From positions 62,001 through 126,000 of the forward strand of contig NZ_JARZAJ010000018.1 in assembly GCF_029892105.1 (NCBI RefSeq): a DNA stretch of 64,000 nt, in the 5' to 3' direction. Origin of the DNA: Kitasatospora sp. GP82 (GTDB taxonomy: Bacteria; Actinomycetota; Actinomycetes; Streptomycetales; Streptomycetaceae). Shown here one piece after another: positions 30,556 to 39,681 of this stretch (its first letter is position 1; the number at the start of each line of letters is the position of its first letter). The notes beneath the pieces were generated by a model. That model did not search any database and had not been told where the DNA came from. It worked only from the letters and a program-made list of their open reading frames with translations. A program made the position numbers and the translations under genes.

Positions 30556-31062
30556 TTGGCGAAGAAGGCGAAGGGCGGCGGCGCGAAGAACGGCCAGGGC
30601 ACGCCCGCGACGGTCGCGCTCCAGGCCGCGGGGGTGCCCTTCACCGTGCACGCGTACGAGCACGACCCGGCCGCCGCCTCCTACGGCGGCGAGGCCGCCG
30701 AGGCGCTCGGAGTCGACCGCGCACGGGTGTTCAAGACTCTGGTCGCGGACGTGGACGGCACCCTGACGGTCGGCGTCGTCCCGGTCTCCGGACAGCTCGA
30801 CCTCAAGGCGCTGGCCGCGGCCGTCGGCGGCAAGCGGGCAGCGATGGCCGACCCGGCGGCCGCCGAGCGCAGCAGCGGCTACGTCCTGGGCGGGATCTCG
30901 CCCCTCGGGCAGCGGCGGCCGCTGCGCACGGTGCTGGACGCAAGCGCGCTGGACCACCCGACGGTGTACGTCTCGGCAGGCCGACGCGGCCTGGAGGTCG
31001 AACTGGCGCCCGCCGATCTGGCGGCCCTCACCAAGGCCCGCACCGCGCCGATCGGCCGCTGA
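30556..31062 (+). CDS. ybaK: Cys-tRNA(Pro)/Cys-tRNA(Cys) deacylase YbaK
   Basis: A trans-editing protein that removes Cys from mischarged tRNA-Pro. 168 residues; 'ALGVDRARVFKTLVADVDG' holds the key lysine, then 'VVPVSGQLDLKALAAAVGGK' and 'YVLGGISPLGQRRPLRTVLD'. The start is a TTG at 30556, five to six bases after GAGGGACAGC. The N-terminal run 'AKKAKGGGAKNGQG' is basic and low-complexity. Probably co-transcribed with the upstream Lon-domain gene. Confidence 0.93.
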   Translation: MAKKAKGGGAKNGQGTPATVALQAAGVPFTVHAYEHDPAAASYGGEAAEALGVDRARVFKTLVADVDGTLTVGVVPVSGQLDLKALAAAVGGKRAAMADPAAAERSSGYVLGGISPLGQRRPLRTVLDASALDHPTVYVSAGRRGLEVELAPADLAALTKARTAPIGR

Positions 31063-31108
31063 GGCACTTCCCGGGGCAACGGGGAACGCCGGATCGGCTG
31101 CGAACCCG

Positions 31109-31921
31109 TCAGGCAGGCGGGACGGGGCCGTGCTCGGGACGGAGGCTCTGGTCAGGGCCGTCCGTGCCCGGCACTCCGTCGCCCTGCTCCCGGTCGGCGG
31201 CCGGTGCCTCGGCGTCCGGGGCCGCTGCCTCATCCCCCTGCGGAGCCGGGTGCTCGGGCACCGGGGGGACACTTCCGCCCTCGGGGGCCGGCCACGGCGT
31301 GCCTGCCCAGTACGGCGGCGGGTCCTCCTCGCGCTTGCCGAGGGCCGCCGAGAGGATCAGCAGGAGCACCAGGGCCGCCATCGGCCACACCAGCAGTGCC
31401 CCCCGCGCCCCGAGGTCGATGGCGGAGCTGAACTCCACGCCCTTGCCCGCCGCCTTGGCGTTCGCGATCACATCCGTGCTCGGCCCGAGCCGCACCCCCA
31501 GCTGCCAGGCGACCAGCGAACCGGCCAGCCCGCCCAACCCGAGACCGGCCGCCACCGCGATACCGCCACCACGCTGCCTGGTCAGCAGGAAGGCCACCAG
31601 CGCGGAGAGCAGCCCGGCACCCAGCCCGAGCAGGGCGAAGACACCGTCCGCTCCGGCCCGCTGCTCGCCCTCGGGGTCGACGTACCGGATGGCGTCGCTG
31701 GTCGCGACGAGCATCACGCGAGGCGCCAGCCAGAGCCAGAGCAGGCCGACCACGACGCCGAGCAGCACACCGGCCACCGTCAGCAGCGCGCCGATCCGCA
31801 GCTCGGGCAGCAGCGGCTGCCGTTCGCGCGGGGGCTTTTGGAGGTACGGATCGACTGCGTACGGATCGGCGGCGGGCATCGGCTCGGCGCCCGGACCCGC
31901 AGGGGTGTTCGGTACGGTCAC
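31109..31921 (-). CDS. Four-helix membrane protein (DUF2567-like)
   Basis: 270 residues with a Pro-rich cytoplasmic N-terminus, four transmembrane helices (about 44-66, 94-112, 120-140 and 175-195) and a long acidic, Pro/Ala-rich tail (about 75 residues). The loop 'VATSDAIRYVDPEGEQRAGADG' (in part 'VDPEGEQRAGADG') between helices 1 and 2 resembles DUF2567 proteins. No function is known. It converges on ybaK with a 46-base gap. Confidence 0.7.
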   Translation of the reverse strand: MTVPNTPAGPGAEPMPAADPYAVDPYLQKPPRERQPLLPELRIGALLTVAGVLLGVVVGLLWLWLAPRVMLVATSDAIRYVDPEGEQRAGADGVFALLGLGAGLLSALVAFLLTRQRGGGIAVAAGLGLGGLAGSLVAWQLGVRLGPSTDVIANAKAAGKGVEFSSAIDLGARGALLVWPMAALVLLLILSAALGKREEDPPPYWAGTPWPAPEGGSVPPVPEHPAPQGDEAAAPDAEAPAADREQGDGVPGTDGPDQSLRPEHGPVPPA

Positions 31922-32074
31922 CGGCCCATCGTTTCACGACTCGCCGCATCCGCACGGGTCAGCCCTGCGCCCGGCCGGTCCGACGGGCCTTCGGCACACG
32001 GTCGGCCATGCACCGTCCGGGCGCGCGGGGCGGCGTCTGCGGAAGGATCCGACGGTGCCCGCGCAGCGGCCCGC

Positions 32075-32875
32075 TCAGCGCGTGGTCGCCCGGCGGTAGG
32101 CCCAGGTGGCCACGGTCAGCGAGGCGAGGCCGACCACCGCGCAGACCGTCAGGTCCCCGGCCACCGCCGCCCAGTCGGGCCCTGCCTCGAACGTCCGGGC
32201 GAAGGCCTCGACCCCGTACGTCGAGGGCAGCAGATCGCGCAGCCAGCGGACGGCCTGCGGCAGGTGGTCCACCGGCAGGACGCCCAGCAGCAGCGCGGCG
32301 GACATCCCGAGCTGCCCCAGCAGTGTGGCGATCTCCTGGCGGGGCGCGAGCAGGCCGCAGGCCGCGCCGAGCCCGGAGAGCGCGGCGCCGGCCAGCGGTA
32401 CGACGGCCAGCAGCACCCACAGGTTCGTCAGCGGCAGCGCGAACATCACCGCCCCCACGGCAGCCGTCACCAGGGCGCCGGGCACGGTGAACGAGGCGTA
32501 CGCGGCGGCCGTCCCGAGCACCACGGCGGCGGGCGGCACGGGCAGGGTCGCGTAGTAGTCGAGCCCACCGGTCGCGCGGAGCCTGCCGAAGTACTGGGCG
32601 AGCAGGTTGAGCGCCACAAAGGCCACCACCAGCACGCTGGAACCGGCCACCACGGCGTACGCGGCCGAGTTGGCACCGGGGTCCACCACTCCGCGCATCA
32701 TCACCAGGATGCCGAGCGACTGGAAGGTGGCCACGAAGAGCAGCGGGATCCGCGCCACCCGGGCACGGGCCAGCTGGGCCCGGTAGACGGCGGCCAGCGA
32801 GGGCAGAAACCGCGCGGCAGGCGCGAGCGGCACGGCGGCCTGGGCCACCGCAACCGGACGGTCGAGCAGGGTCAC
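32075..32875 (-). CDS. ABC-2 type transporter permease
   Basis: A 266-residue membrane protein with about six helices and 'RATGGLDYYATLPVPPAAV', a typical stretch of ABC-2 exporters, followed by 'LGQLGMSAALLLGVLPVD' and 'LRDLLPSTYGVEAFAR'. GTG 32875 ('VTLLDRPVAV') follows GAGGTGG; the open frame continues upstream with an unlikely Arg/Pro-rich translation. It lies 190 bases downstream of the matching ATPase gene. The substrate is unknown. Confidence 0.88.
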   Translation of the reverse strand: MTLLDRPVAVAQAAVPLAPAARFLPSLAAVYRAQLARARVARIPLLFVATFQSLGILVMMRGVVDPGANSAAYAVVAGSSVLVVAFVALNLLAQYFGRLRATGGLDYYATLPVPPAAVVLGTAAAYASFTVPGALVTAAVGAVMFALPLTNLWVLLAVVPLAGAALSGLGAACGLLAPRQEIATLLGQLGMSAALLLGVLPVDHLPQAVRWLRDLLPSTYGVEAFARTFEAGPDWAAVAGDLTVCAVVGLASLTVATWAYRRATTR

Positions 32876-33065
32876 CGGTCCACCTCGGAGAGAGAAAAGA
32901 TCGTCACTCGGTCGACACGGGCGGAGTCGGCCCGGGCACGCCGGACGGCGCCCCCGGGCCCGTCCCCGCGAGAGCCACGACCGGGGCCCGCCGCATCCGG
33001 TCGGCGCGACTTGCCCTCGAACCCGCCCGCGCACACCGTGCGCCGGCGGGCCGGGCCACTCGACC

Positions 33066-34166
33066 TCACTTGGCCAGCCCCCCGCCACTGCCGCCCAGCT
33101 TGAGGTAGGCGTCCTCCAGGCTGGGCGTGGCCAGGGTGAAGTCGTCGAGAGCCGCGAAGGCAGGGCCCGTGGTGACGGCGGCGACCAGCTCGCGGGCCTG
33201 CTCGGGGGTGGTGCGGACGGTCCAGCGGCGGCCGGTGCGCTCGGCCTGTTCGGCGAGTCGCGCGACGGCGGGGACCTCGACGGGGGCCTCCGTCCGCCAC
33301 ACCAGGTCGAGCCGGACGTTGCCGTCGACCAGGGCCTTCAGGCCGCCGGGGGTGTCGCAGGCGATGACCTTACCCCGGTCCACCACGGCGACCCGGTCGA
33401 GGACGGTCTCCGCCTCGATGACGTTGTGGGTGACCAGCAGCACCGTGGTGCCGCGCTCGGCGCGACGGCGGTCCACCGCCGCCCAGACGGCGCGGCGGGC
33501 GACGGGGTCCATCCCGGTGGTGGGCTCGTCCAGGACGAGCAGCGGCCGCTCCCCCACCAGCGTGGCGGCGAAGCAGGCGAGGCGGCGCTGACCGCCGGAG
33601 AGCTTGGCGAGCGGACGCTCGGCGAGTGGTTCGAGGCCGAGTTCGGCCAGCACGTCGGCGGACTCGCTGCGGGCCTGGGCCCGCGTGAGGCCGCGCAGGC
33701 GCCCGGTGGTCTCGGCGGCGAGGGCGACGGTCAGCTCGTCCAGCGCGGTGGACTCCTGCCCGAGGTAGGCGAGCAGCCGGGCGGCCCGTTCGGGGTGGCG
33801 GACGATGTCGTGGCCGAGGATGTGCACACTGCCCCGGTCGGGGCGGAGCAGCCCGGTGAGCTGCCGGACCAGGGTGGACTTGCCGGCGCCGTTCGGACCG
33901 AGCAGACCGAAGACCTCGCCGCGCCTGATGTCCAGGTCGATGCCGTCGTTGGCCCGGATCTCGCCGGTTGCACCGCCCTCGACGGCCCCGTCGACAGCGC
34001 CGCTCCCGGCAGCTGTCCGGCTGCGGCCCCGGCCGGTGCCTCGGCCGGAGCTGCGGTAGGTCTTGGCAAGGTCTCGTACGGTGCAGCACTGCCCGGCGTC
34101 AGGCCCGGGACCGCCGAGGTCGCCTTGCGGCATGGCCTGCGGTGCCAGCCGGTCGGTGTCGCTCAC
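33066..34166 (-). CDS. ABC transporter ATP-binding protein
   Basis: 366 residues. An unusually long N-terminal region carries a low-complexity Gly/Arg/Ala insert (about residues 35-70) inside the first strands of the domain. Walker A is 'FGLLGPNGAGKSTLVRQL', the signature 'LSGGQRRLACFAATL', Walker B 'PLLVLDEPTTGMDPVARR', and the H-loop 'LLVTHNV'. A C-terminal domain follows, as in drug-export ATPases of the DrrA/CcmA type. It pairs with the permease at 32075. Confidence 0.92.
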   Translation of the reverse strand: MSDTDRLAPQAMPQGDLGGPGPDAGQCCTVRDLAKTYRSSGRGTGRGRSRTAAGSGAVDGAVEGGATGEIRANDGIDLDIRRGEVFGLLGPNGAGKSTLVRQLTGLLRPDRGSVHILGHDIVRHPERAARLLAYLGQESTALDELTVALAAETTGRLRGLTRAQARSESADVLAELGLEPLAERPLAKLSGGQRRLACFAATLVGERPLLVLDEPTTGMDPVARRAVWAAVDRRRAERGTTVLLVTHNVIEAETVLDRVAVVDRGKVIACDTPGGLKALVDGNVRLDLVWRTEAPVEVPAVARLAEQAERTGRRWTVRTTPEQARELVAAVTTGPAFAALDDFTLATPSLEDAYLKLGGSGGGLAK

Positions 34167-34270
34167 GGTCGAAGACTCTACGCGCTGGCGGACCTGATCA
34201 GGACAAGGGGGCTGACATGCCCGGCAGCCGCCCCCGGGCGGAGGCCGTCCCCGTGCCGCGCGGGCCGCCC

Positions 34271-34306
34271 GTCACTCGCCCGGTCACTCGCCCCGTCACC
34301 CGTCGG
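34271..34306. repeat. Three tandem 12-bp repeats
   Basis: GTCACTCGCCCG, GTCACTCGCCCC and GTCACCCGTCGG follow one another without gaps in the 171-base interval between the NYN-domain gene and the ABC ATPase gene. They lie 105-140 bases upstream of the ATPase start, so they could be regulator sites or simple slippage products. Confidence 0.6.
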
Positions 34307-34337
34307 CGGCGCGGGGCCCCGCATGACCGCCCGAGGT

Positions 34338-35558
34338 TCACCCCTCGGTTCGGCCGTCGGCGGTCAGGAGCTCGCCGCCCGGCACCCGGGTGGCCAGCTC
34401 CTTCCAGAACCCGGCCCGGATCGCATAGCGGTCGTGTTCGTCGATCTGGTCGTCCTTGTGGGCGAGCAGGCCGAAGCGGGCGGCGTAGCGGAGCAGCTCG
34501 CCGTCGAGGCGGTGCGGGATGCGGGGGTAGTCGGCCCACAGCGGGGTGAGCCGGTCGGCGGAGCCCAGCCGGTCCATCCAGCGCCGGGCGAAGACCTGTC
34601 CGACTTCGTGGGCGTCGCCGCCGATCGAGGTGATGTCCTCCTCTCGATCGGCCCAGCGCTGTTCGGCGGTGGTGAGCTGGGCGAGGATCGGCAGGCTGTC
34701 GCCGGGGGCGTGGGGCTCGGCGGCCGGTCGGTCCACCCAGCCGCGCTCGGAGGACCAGCGCAGCACGATCGAGGCGGGGACTGTGCTCGCGACGGGTGCG
34801 GGAGCCCGGTGCGCGAGGTCCCTGGGGGTCGGTACGACCTTGAGGCCGGCGTCGGAGTGGGCCACGGCAGGTTCCGCGGGCTGCCCGGGGCGCTCGGGAT
34901 GGCGGCGGCGGCCCGGGTGGACCGCGGCGGGCGCGTGCGGGGCGGCGAGCAGCTGGGCGATCTCCGGTCGCGGTTCGCCCAGCGGGTGGGCGGTCGGGAT
35001 CTCGCGCAGCCGTACCCACTGTTCGATCCACTCGCGGTCGAGTACCCGGCGTTCGTCCGCCTCGCCGACCAGGTCCTCGGACTGGTTGAAGTCGCCGTCG
35101 GCGGCTTGCAGGGCCCAGAGGTGGACGACCACGCCGTGCTCCTTGGCGGACATCATGCCGGGCAGCAGATCGCCGTCCCCCGTGACCAGCACCACATCGG
35201 CGCAGGCGCGGTTGCGGGCCAGTTCGGAGAGCTCGGCGTGCATCACCGCGTCCACGCCCTTCTGTACCCAGCGGCCCTCGGCCCGGGTCAGCGCGCCGAG
35301 CCTCACGGTGACTCTGGGCAGCACGCGGAGGCGGCGGTGCTCGGGCAGCGGGCGGCGGTCGGGGGCGGCGTCGAACCAGTAGATTCGTAGCAGCGGCAGC
35401 CCGGTCTCGGCCTCGGCGCGGGCCCGCAGGGCGGCGATCAGCGCAGTGTGATCCACCGCCACCCGGGAACGCGAGGGCTCCCCGGCCAGTAGGCTGGCTG
35501 CGGCCCCCAGCAGGTATCCGGCGTCCACGAGGACGACGCAGCGGTCCAAATTCCGCAC
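34338..35558 (-). CDS. NYN-domain (PIN-like RNase) protein
   Basis: 406 residues. An N-terminal NYN domain has acidic residues in 'VVLVDAGYLLGAA', 'GVDAVMHAELSELARNR' and 'DVVLVTGDGDLLPGMM', the pattern of Mg-dependent PIN-like nucleases acting on RNA. A Pro/Ala-rich linker and a helical C-terminal region ('LDGELLRYAARFGLLAHKDD') follow. The GTG start at 35558 has GGAGAAGAG directly upstream. It is divergent from the secreted protein at 35736. Confidence 0.87.
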   Translation of the reverse strand: MRNLDRCVVLVDAGYLLGAAASLLAGEPSRSRVAVDHTALIAALRARAEAETGLPLLRIYWFDAAPDRRPLPEHRRLRVLPRVTVRLGALTRAEGRWVQKGVDAVMHAELSELARNRACADVVLVTGDGDLLPGMMSAKEHGVVVHLWALQAADGDFNQSEDLVGEADERRVLDREWIEQWVRLREIPTAHPLGEPRPEIAQLLAAPHAPAAVHPGRRRHPERPGQPAEPAVAHSDAGLKVVPTPRDLAHRAPAPVASTVPASIVLRWSSERGWVDRPAAEPHAPGDSLPILAQLTTAEQRWADREEDITSIGGDAHEVGQVFARRWMDRLGSADRLTPLWADYPRIPHRLDGELLRYAARFGLLAHKDDQIDEHDRYAIRAGFWKELATRVPGGELLTADGRTEG

Positions 35559-35735
35559 CTCTTCTCCGGGTCGGCACCGGCTCGTCAGAGGCGCGCCGGC
35601 ACACCTTGCGGGGGCGCTGGACCCCGGGCCGCACTACCGTTGCGCACTTCTTTACCCGCCGATCGGGCGGCGAACCGTCCGATCGGATCTTGCGTCGTAG
35701 GAACGGACGTGGCCACTGGCAATACTGAGGGACTG

Positions 35736-36545
35736 ATGCGGAAGAGAACTGTGGCCCTGTGCGCGGCGACCGGCCTGGCGGCCGGTGCCGTGCTGCTGGT
35801 GCCTACCGTGACCACCGACACCTCGCAGGGCGACACGCGGGTGCTCGCGGTCTCCGTCAACGACGGACGCTCGATCCTGCTCGGCCCGACCGACCCGGTC
35901 ACCTTCCCTCTGGAGGTGACGGCCGAGGACGACTCGGGCATCCGCTCGGTGGGCCCGATCGGCGTCTGGGGACCTTCGTACGGGGTACTGAAGGTCGGTC
36001 CGACGCAGTGCACGCCGACCTCGGCCACCGTCTCGGTCTGCCGGGGCACGGTGACGGTGGACCCGATGAAGAAGGACGTGTTCAACGACGAGGCGGGCAC
36101 CTGGTTCGTGGACCTCAAGGTGAACGCCAACGACGGCGACCACTTCGTCGGTCAGACGGCGGCCGGCTTCTCGCTCAAGCGCGCGGCCCGGGTCACGGGT
36201 TACGGGATTCCCGAACAGGCCACCGAGGGCCAGGAGTTGGCGGTCAGCGGCTGGCTGGCCCGGGCGTTCTGGAGCGACAACAAGTTCCACGGTTACCGGA
36301 ACGGTATGACCTACCTCCAGTTCCGCCCGGCCGGCAGCAGTCTGTGGACGACGGTCGCCACCGCCGTCTCGGACCCGACGGGGACCCTCACCGCGCACGT
36401 CCGGGCGACCGCCTCGGGCGACTACCAGTGGTACTCCCCGGGCGACAAGTGGACGGGCGACGCGACCTCGACCTCGCTGTCCGTCGCCGTCGCCGCGAAC
36501 CCGGCGGCGGCGACGGACAGTCCTGGGCCCGGCGTCAGCCCCTGA
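35736..36545 (+). CDS. Secreted beta-rich protein
   Basis: 269 residues with a clear signal peptide (MRKRTVALCAATGLAAGAVL, cleavage near residue 25-30). The mature part is beta-rich, with Ig- or cadherin-like strands and Asp-containing turns ('EDDSGIRSVGPIGVWG', 'KVNANDGDHFVGQTAAG'), and looks like the calcium-binding-type secreted proteins of Streptomyces. Two cysteines ('TQCTPT' and 'SVCRGT') are 10 residues apart and could form a disulfide. ATG 35736 follows GAGGGA. Its end overlaps the convergent asd gene by 11 bases. Confidence 0.75.
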   Translation: MRKRTVALCAATGLAAGAVLLVPTVTTDTSQGDTRVLAVSVNDGRSILLGPTDPVTFPLEVTAEDDSGIRSVGPIGVWGPSYGVLKVGPTQCTPTSATVSVCRGTVTVDPMKKDVFNDEAGTWFVDLKVNANDGDHFVGQTAAGFSLKRAARVTGYGIPEQATEGQELAVSGWLARAFWSDNKFHGYRNGMTYLQFRPAGSSLWTTVATAVSDPTGTLTAHVRATASGDYQWYSPGDKWTGDATSTSLSVAVAANPAAATDSPGPGVSP

Positions 36546-37563
36546 GCTCGGCGGCGACCAGCTCGGCCACCTGGACGGCGTTGAGCGCCGCGCCCTTGCG
36601 CAGGTTGTCGCTGGCGAGGAAGAGCGACAGACCGTGCTCGACCGTCTCGTCCGCCCGGATCCGGCCGACGTAGGTCGGGTCCTGACCGGCCGCCTGCAGC
36701 GGGGTGGGGATCTCCGAGAGCTCCACGCCGGGTGCGGCCGCCAGCAGCTCGGCCGCGCGCTGCGGGGTGATCGGACGCTCGAAGCGGGCGTTGACCTGCA
36801 GCGAGTGGCCGGTGAAGACCGGGACGCGGACGCAGGTGCCGGAGACCTTGAGCTGCGGGATCTCCAGGATCTTGCGGCTCTCGTGGCGGAGCTTCTGCTC
36901 CTCGTCGGTCTCGAAGGAGCCGTCGTCCACGATCGAGCCGGCCAGCGGCAGCACGTTGAAGGCGATCGGGCGCTTGTAGACCTGCGGCTCGGGGTACTCC
37001 ATGGCGGAGCCGTCGTGGGTCAGCGCGGCGGCGCCGTCCACCACCTTGGCGGCCTGCTCGTGCAGCTCGGCGACACCGGCCAGACCACTGCCGGAGACCG
37101 CCTGGTAGGTGGAGACCACCAGTGCGGCCAGACCCGCCTCCTGGTGCAGCGGGCGCAGCACCGGCATGGCGGCCATGGTGGTGCAGTTCGGGTTGGCGAT
37201 GATGCCCTTGGGCCGATCGGCGATCGCGTGCGGGTTGACCTCGGCGACCACCAGCGGGACCTCGGGGTCGCGACGCCAGGCCGAGGAGTTGTCGATCACG
37301 ACCGCGCCGGCGGCGGCGACCTTGGGCGCCAGGGCCTTGGAGGTGGCGCCGCCGGCCGAGAAGAGGACGATGTCCAGGCCGCTGTAGTCGGCCGTGGCGG
37401 CGTCCTCGACGGTGATCGCGGTGCCCTGCCACTCCAGGGTCTGCCCGGCCGAACGGGCCGAGGCGAAGAGCCTCAGCTGCTCCACCGGAAAGCTGCGCTC
37501 GGCAAGTACGCGGCGCATCACGCTGCCGACCTGGCCGGTGGCTCCTACGATGCCGATCCTCAT
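36535..37563 (-). CDS. asd: Aspartate-semialdehyde dehydrogenase
   Basis: Reduces aspartyl phosphate to the semialdehyde, the branch point to lysine/DAP, threonine and methionine. 342 residues: 'IGIVGATGQVGSVMRRVL' binds NADPH; the nucleophile is Cys127 in 'GIIANPNCTTMAAM'; the catalytic His lies in 'VRVPVFTGHSLQVN'. ATG 37563 follows GGAGGAG. No aspartokinase gene is adjacent. The next gene in this strand is a dapA-like gene, also a consumer of this aldehyde in canonical members. Confidence 0.97.
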   Translation of the reverse strand: MRIGIVGATGQVGSVMRRVLAERSFPVEQLRLFASARSAGQTLEWQGTAITVEDAATADYSGLDIVLFSAGGATSKALAPKVAAAGAVVIDNSSAWRRDPEVPLVVAEVNPHAIADRPKGIIANPNCTTMAAMPVLRPLHQEAGLAALVVSTYQAVSGSGLAGVAELHEQAAKVVDGAAALTHDGSAMEYPEPQVYKRPIAFNVLPLAGSIVDDGSFETDEEQKLRHESRKILEIPQLKVSGTCVRVPVFTGHSLQVNARFERPITPQRAAELLAAAPGVELSEIPTPLQAAGQDPTYVGRIRADETVEHGLSLFLASDNLRKGAALNAVQVAELVAAELRG

Positions 37564-37702
37564 CGGACTCCTCCTGTTGCTTCTACTGTGCTCGTTCTGG
37601 CCCCGCACCTGGCCATCATGCCTGGTCGGCGGGCTGGTGCGGGTACACGTCCCACGCTATGGGCACCCCCGGGGGCGCGGGAAAGGACCCGTGGCGTGCG
37701 CG

Positions 37703-38581
37703 TCAGCCGTCCAGCGCCGCGAGCAGCCCCAGGGTCCGGGTGACGGACGGCTCCCCCGCCGGGAGCAGCGGGAGCCGGACGTCCGGGGTGGGGATCCGGC
37801 CCTGGGCGTGCAGCACACCCTTGATCACGCTCGGGTTGGGTTCGGCGAAGGCCGAGCCGGAGAGCGGCGCCAGTCGGTGGCCCAGGCTGCGGGCCGATAC
37901 CGCGTCGCCCTTGCGCCAGGCGTCGACCAGCTCGACGAACCGGCCGGTGGCCAGGTGCGCGGAGGCCAGGATGCCGCCGGGCGCGCCCAGTGCGAGCAGC
38001 GGCGAGAAGACCACGTCGTCCCCGCCCAGCACTCCGGCGGGGCCGCCCGCGAGCAGCTCGACGGTGCCGTCGTCGATCCCGCCGGCCGCGTACTTGACCC
38101 CGGCCACGCCGGGCAGCTCCAGCAGCCTGCGCAGGGTGGCGGCGCTCAGCGGCTGTCCGGTGCGGTACGGGATGTAGTAGACGATCAGCGGTACGGCGCT
38201 GTGCGCGGTCAGGTGCTCGAAGTGGGCGAGCACACCGGCCTCGCCCGGCCGGGTGAAGGACGGGACGGCGACCAGCGCCGCGTCCGCGCCGTCCAGCTCG
38301 GCCAGCTGCCGGGCGCTGCGCCGGGTGTCACTGCTGCCCGCGCCGACGATCAGGGTGGCGCCGCGCTCGCGGCAGACCCGGGTGCAGACCTCGGTGACCG
38401 TCCGGCGCTCGTCCTCGTCCAGGGTGGCGGGCTCGCCGGTGGTGCCGAGGGCGACCAGTCCGGCGGCGCCCTGGTCCAGTACCTCGTTGGCCAGCCCTTC
38501 CAGCGCCTCGGCGGCGACGGTGCCGTCGGCGGCGAACGGCGTGACCAGCGGTACGTAGATCCCGTTGAGTTCCATGCCCAT
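37703..38581 (-). CDS. DapA-family aldolase/dihydrodipicolinate synthase-like
   Basis: 292 residues of the class I Schiff-base aldolase family. The lysine is in 'LPGVAGVKYAAGGIDD', the tyrosine in 'LIVYYIPYRTGQPLS', and 'GLVALGTTGEPATLDEDER' is the carboxylate-binding loop. It fits DapA or related pyruvate lyases. Being divergently paired with a LysR regulator suggests a catabolic or regulated role rather than housekeeping DapA, so I give no symbol. Start ATG 38581 or 38575. Confidence 0.85.
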   Translation of the reverse strand: MGMELNGIYVPLVTPFAADGTVAAEALEGLANEVLDQGAAGLVALGTTGEPATLDEDERRTVTEVCTRVCRERGATLIVGAGSSDTRRSARQLAELDGADAALVAVPSFTRPGEAGVLAHFEHLTAHSAVPLIVYYIPYRTGQPLSAATLRRLLELPGVAGVKYAAGGIDDGTVELLAGGPAGVLGGDDVVFSPLLALGAPGGILASAHLATGRFVELVDAWRKGDAVSARSLGHRLAPLSGSAFAEPNPSVIKGVLHAQGRIPTPDVRLPLLPAGEPSVTRTLGLLAALDG

Positions 38582-38620
38582 GAGCCTGCGGCCCGGGCAC
38601 CGTGCAGGTCCAGTTCACAT

Positions 38621-38638
38621 TTCCGAGGCTTCTCGTAA
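38621..38638. promoter_or_regulatory. Putative LysR-type operator
   Basis: TTCCGAGGCTTCTCGTAA is an imperfect inverted repeat (CGAG-gctt-CTCG flanked by TT and AA). It lies in the 66-base gap between the dapA-like gene and the lysR-type gene, where such regulators normally bind to control both. Prediction from position and symmetry. Confidence 0.45.
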
Positions 38639-38647
38639 GGTGGGGTG

Positions 38648-39541
38648 ATGCTCGACGTACGCCGCCTGCGCCTGCTGCGCGAACTCGCCCATCTGGGGAC
38701 CATCGCCGCCGTCGCGGACTCGCTGTCGTTCAGCCCTTCGGCGGTGTCCCAACAGCTCTCGGTGCTGGAGCGGGAGGCCGGGGTGCCGCTGCTGGAGCGC
38801 AGCGGGCGGCGAGTGGCGCTCACACCTGCCGGACGGAACCTGGTCCGGCACGCGGAGGCGGTGCTGGAGCGTCTGGAGCAGGCGGGCGCCGAGCTGGCAC
38901 ACGCCCGGCGGGGGCTCGCCGGTCCGCTGCGGATCGGCACCTATCCGTCGGCCGCCCGCTCGATCATCCCGGCCGCCCTCGCCGAGCTGGCCGGGCGGCA
39001 TCCCGGTCTGGTGCCGATGGTGACCGAGGTGGACCCGGCCGCCGTCGCCGCGGCACTGCGCGCGGGTGAGCTGGATGTCGCGCTGATCCATGAGTACGAC
39101 CTCGTCCCGGCCGAGCCCGAGCCCGGTCTTGCGGCCACCGCGGCGCTGTTCACCGAGCCGATGTACCTGGCCGCGCCGGCCCCCGGCGGGCTCGCCGAGC
39201 ACCGGCACTCGCCGTGGATCATGGCGCCGCCCGGCACGCTGTGCCACAGCATGGCGCTGCGGGCCTGCGAGGCGGCCGGGTTCACCCCGCAGGTCAGGCA
39301 CCGGATCGACGACTTCACCACCGTGCTGGCCCTGGTGGCGGCCGGTCAGGGTGTCGCCCTTGTGCCCCATCTCGGCACCACGGCCGGCCGGTATCCCGGG
39401 GTGACGCTCACCCGGCTGCCGATGTACCGGCGCACCCGGACCGCCTTCCGGGCCGGGGCCGGAGCCCACCCGGCCGTCGCCGCCTTCATCGCCGCCCTGC
39501 ACACCGCCGTCCCGGCCGAGCTCGGCGGCCGATCCTCCTGA
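38648..39541 (+). CDS. LysR-family transcriptional regulator
   Basis: 297 residues. The N-terminal winged helix-turn-helix reads 'LRELAHLGTIAAVADSLSFS' then 'PSAVSQQLSVLEREAGVPLL'; the effector domain follows from about residue 90 ('GPLRIGTYPSAARSIIP'). The ATG at 38648 has AAGG and GGGG upstream; a GTG one codon earlier is possible. It diverges from the dapA-like gene, which it likely regulates. Confidence 0.92.
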   Translation: MLDVRRLRLLRELAHLGTIAAVADSLSFSPSAVSQQLSVLEREAGVPLLERSGRRVALTPAGRNLVRHAEAVLERLEQAGAELAHARRGLAGPLRIGTYPSAARSIIPAALAELAGRHPGLVPMVTEVDPAAVAAALRAGELDVALIHEYDLVPAEPEPGLAATAALFTEPMYLAAPAPGGLAEHRHSPWIMAPPGTLCHSMALRACEAAGFTPQVRHRIDDFTTVLALVAAGQGVALVPHLGTTAGRYPGVTLTRLPMYRRTRTAFRAGAGAHPAVAAFIAALHTAVPAELGGRSS

Positions 39542-39681
39542 CAGCACGCGCAATTGACGCAGCGTCACACCGACATCGGCTCAGCACCATGGACACGTAA
39601 CGATTTGCCCACACTCCCCCGCGTCGGGCCGGCACCGGATACAACGACTGGGACGAACTCACCACGAGACGAGTCGGGGAC

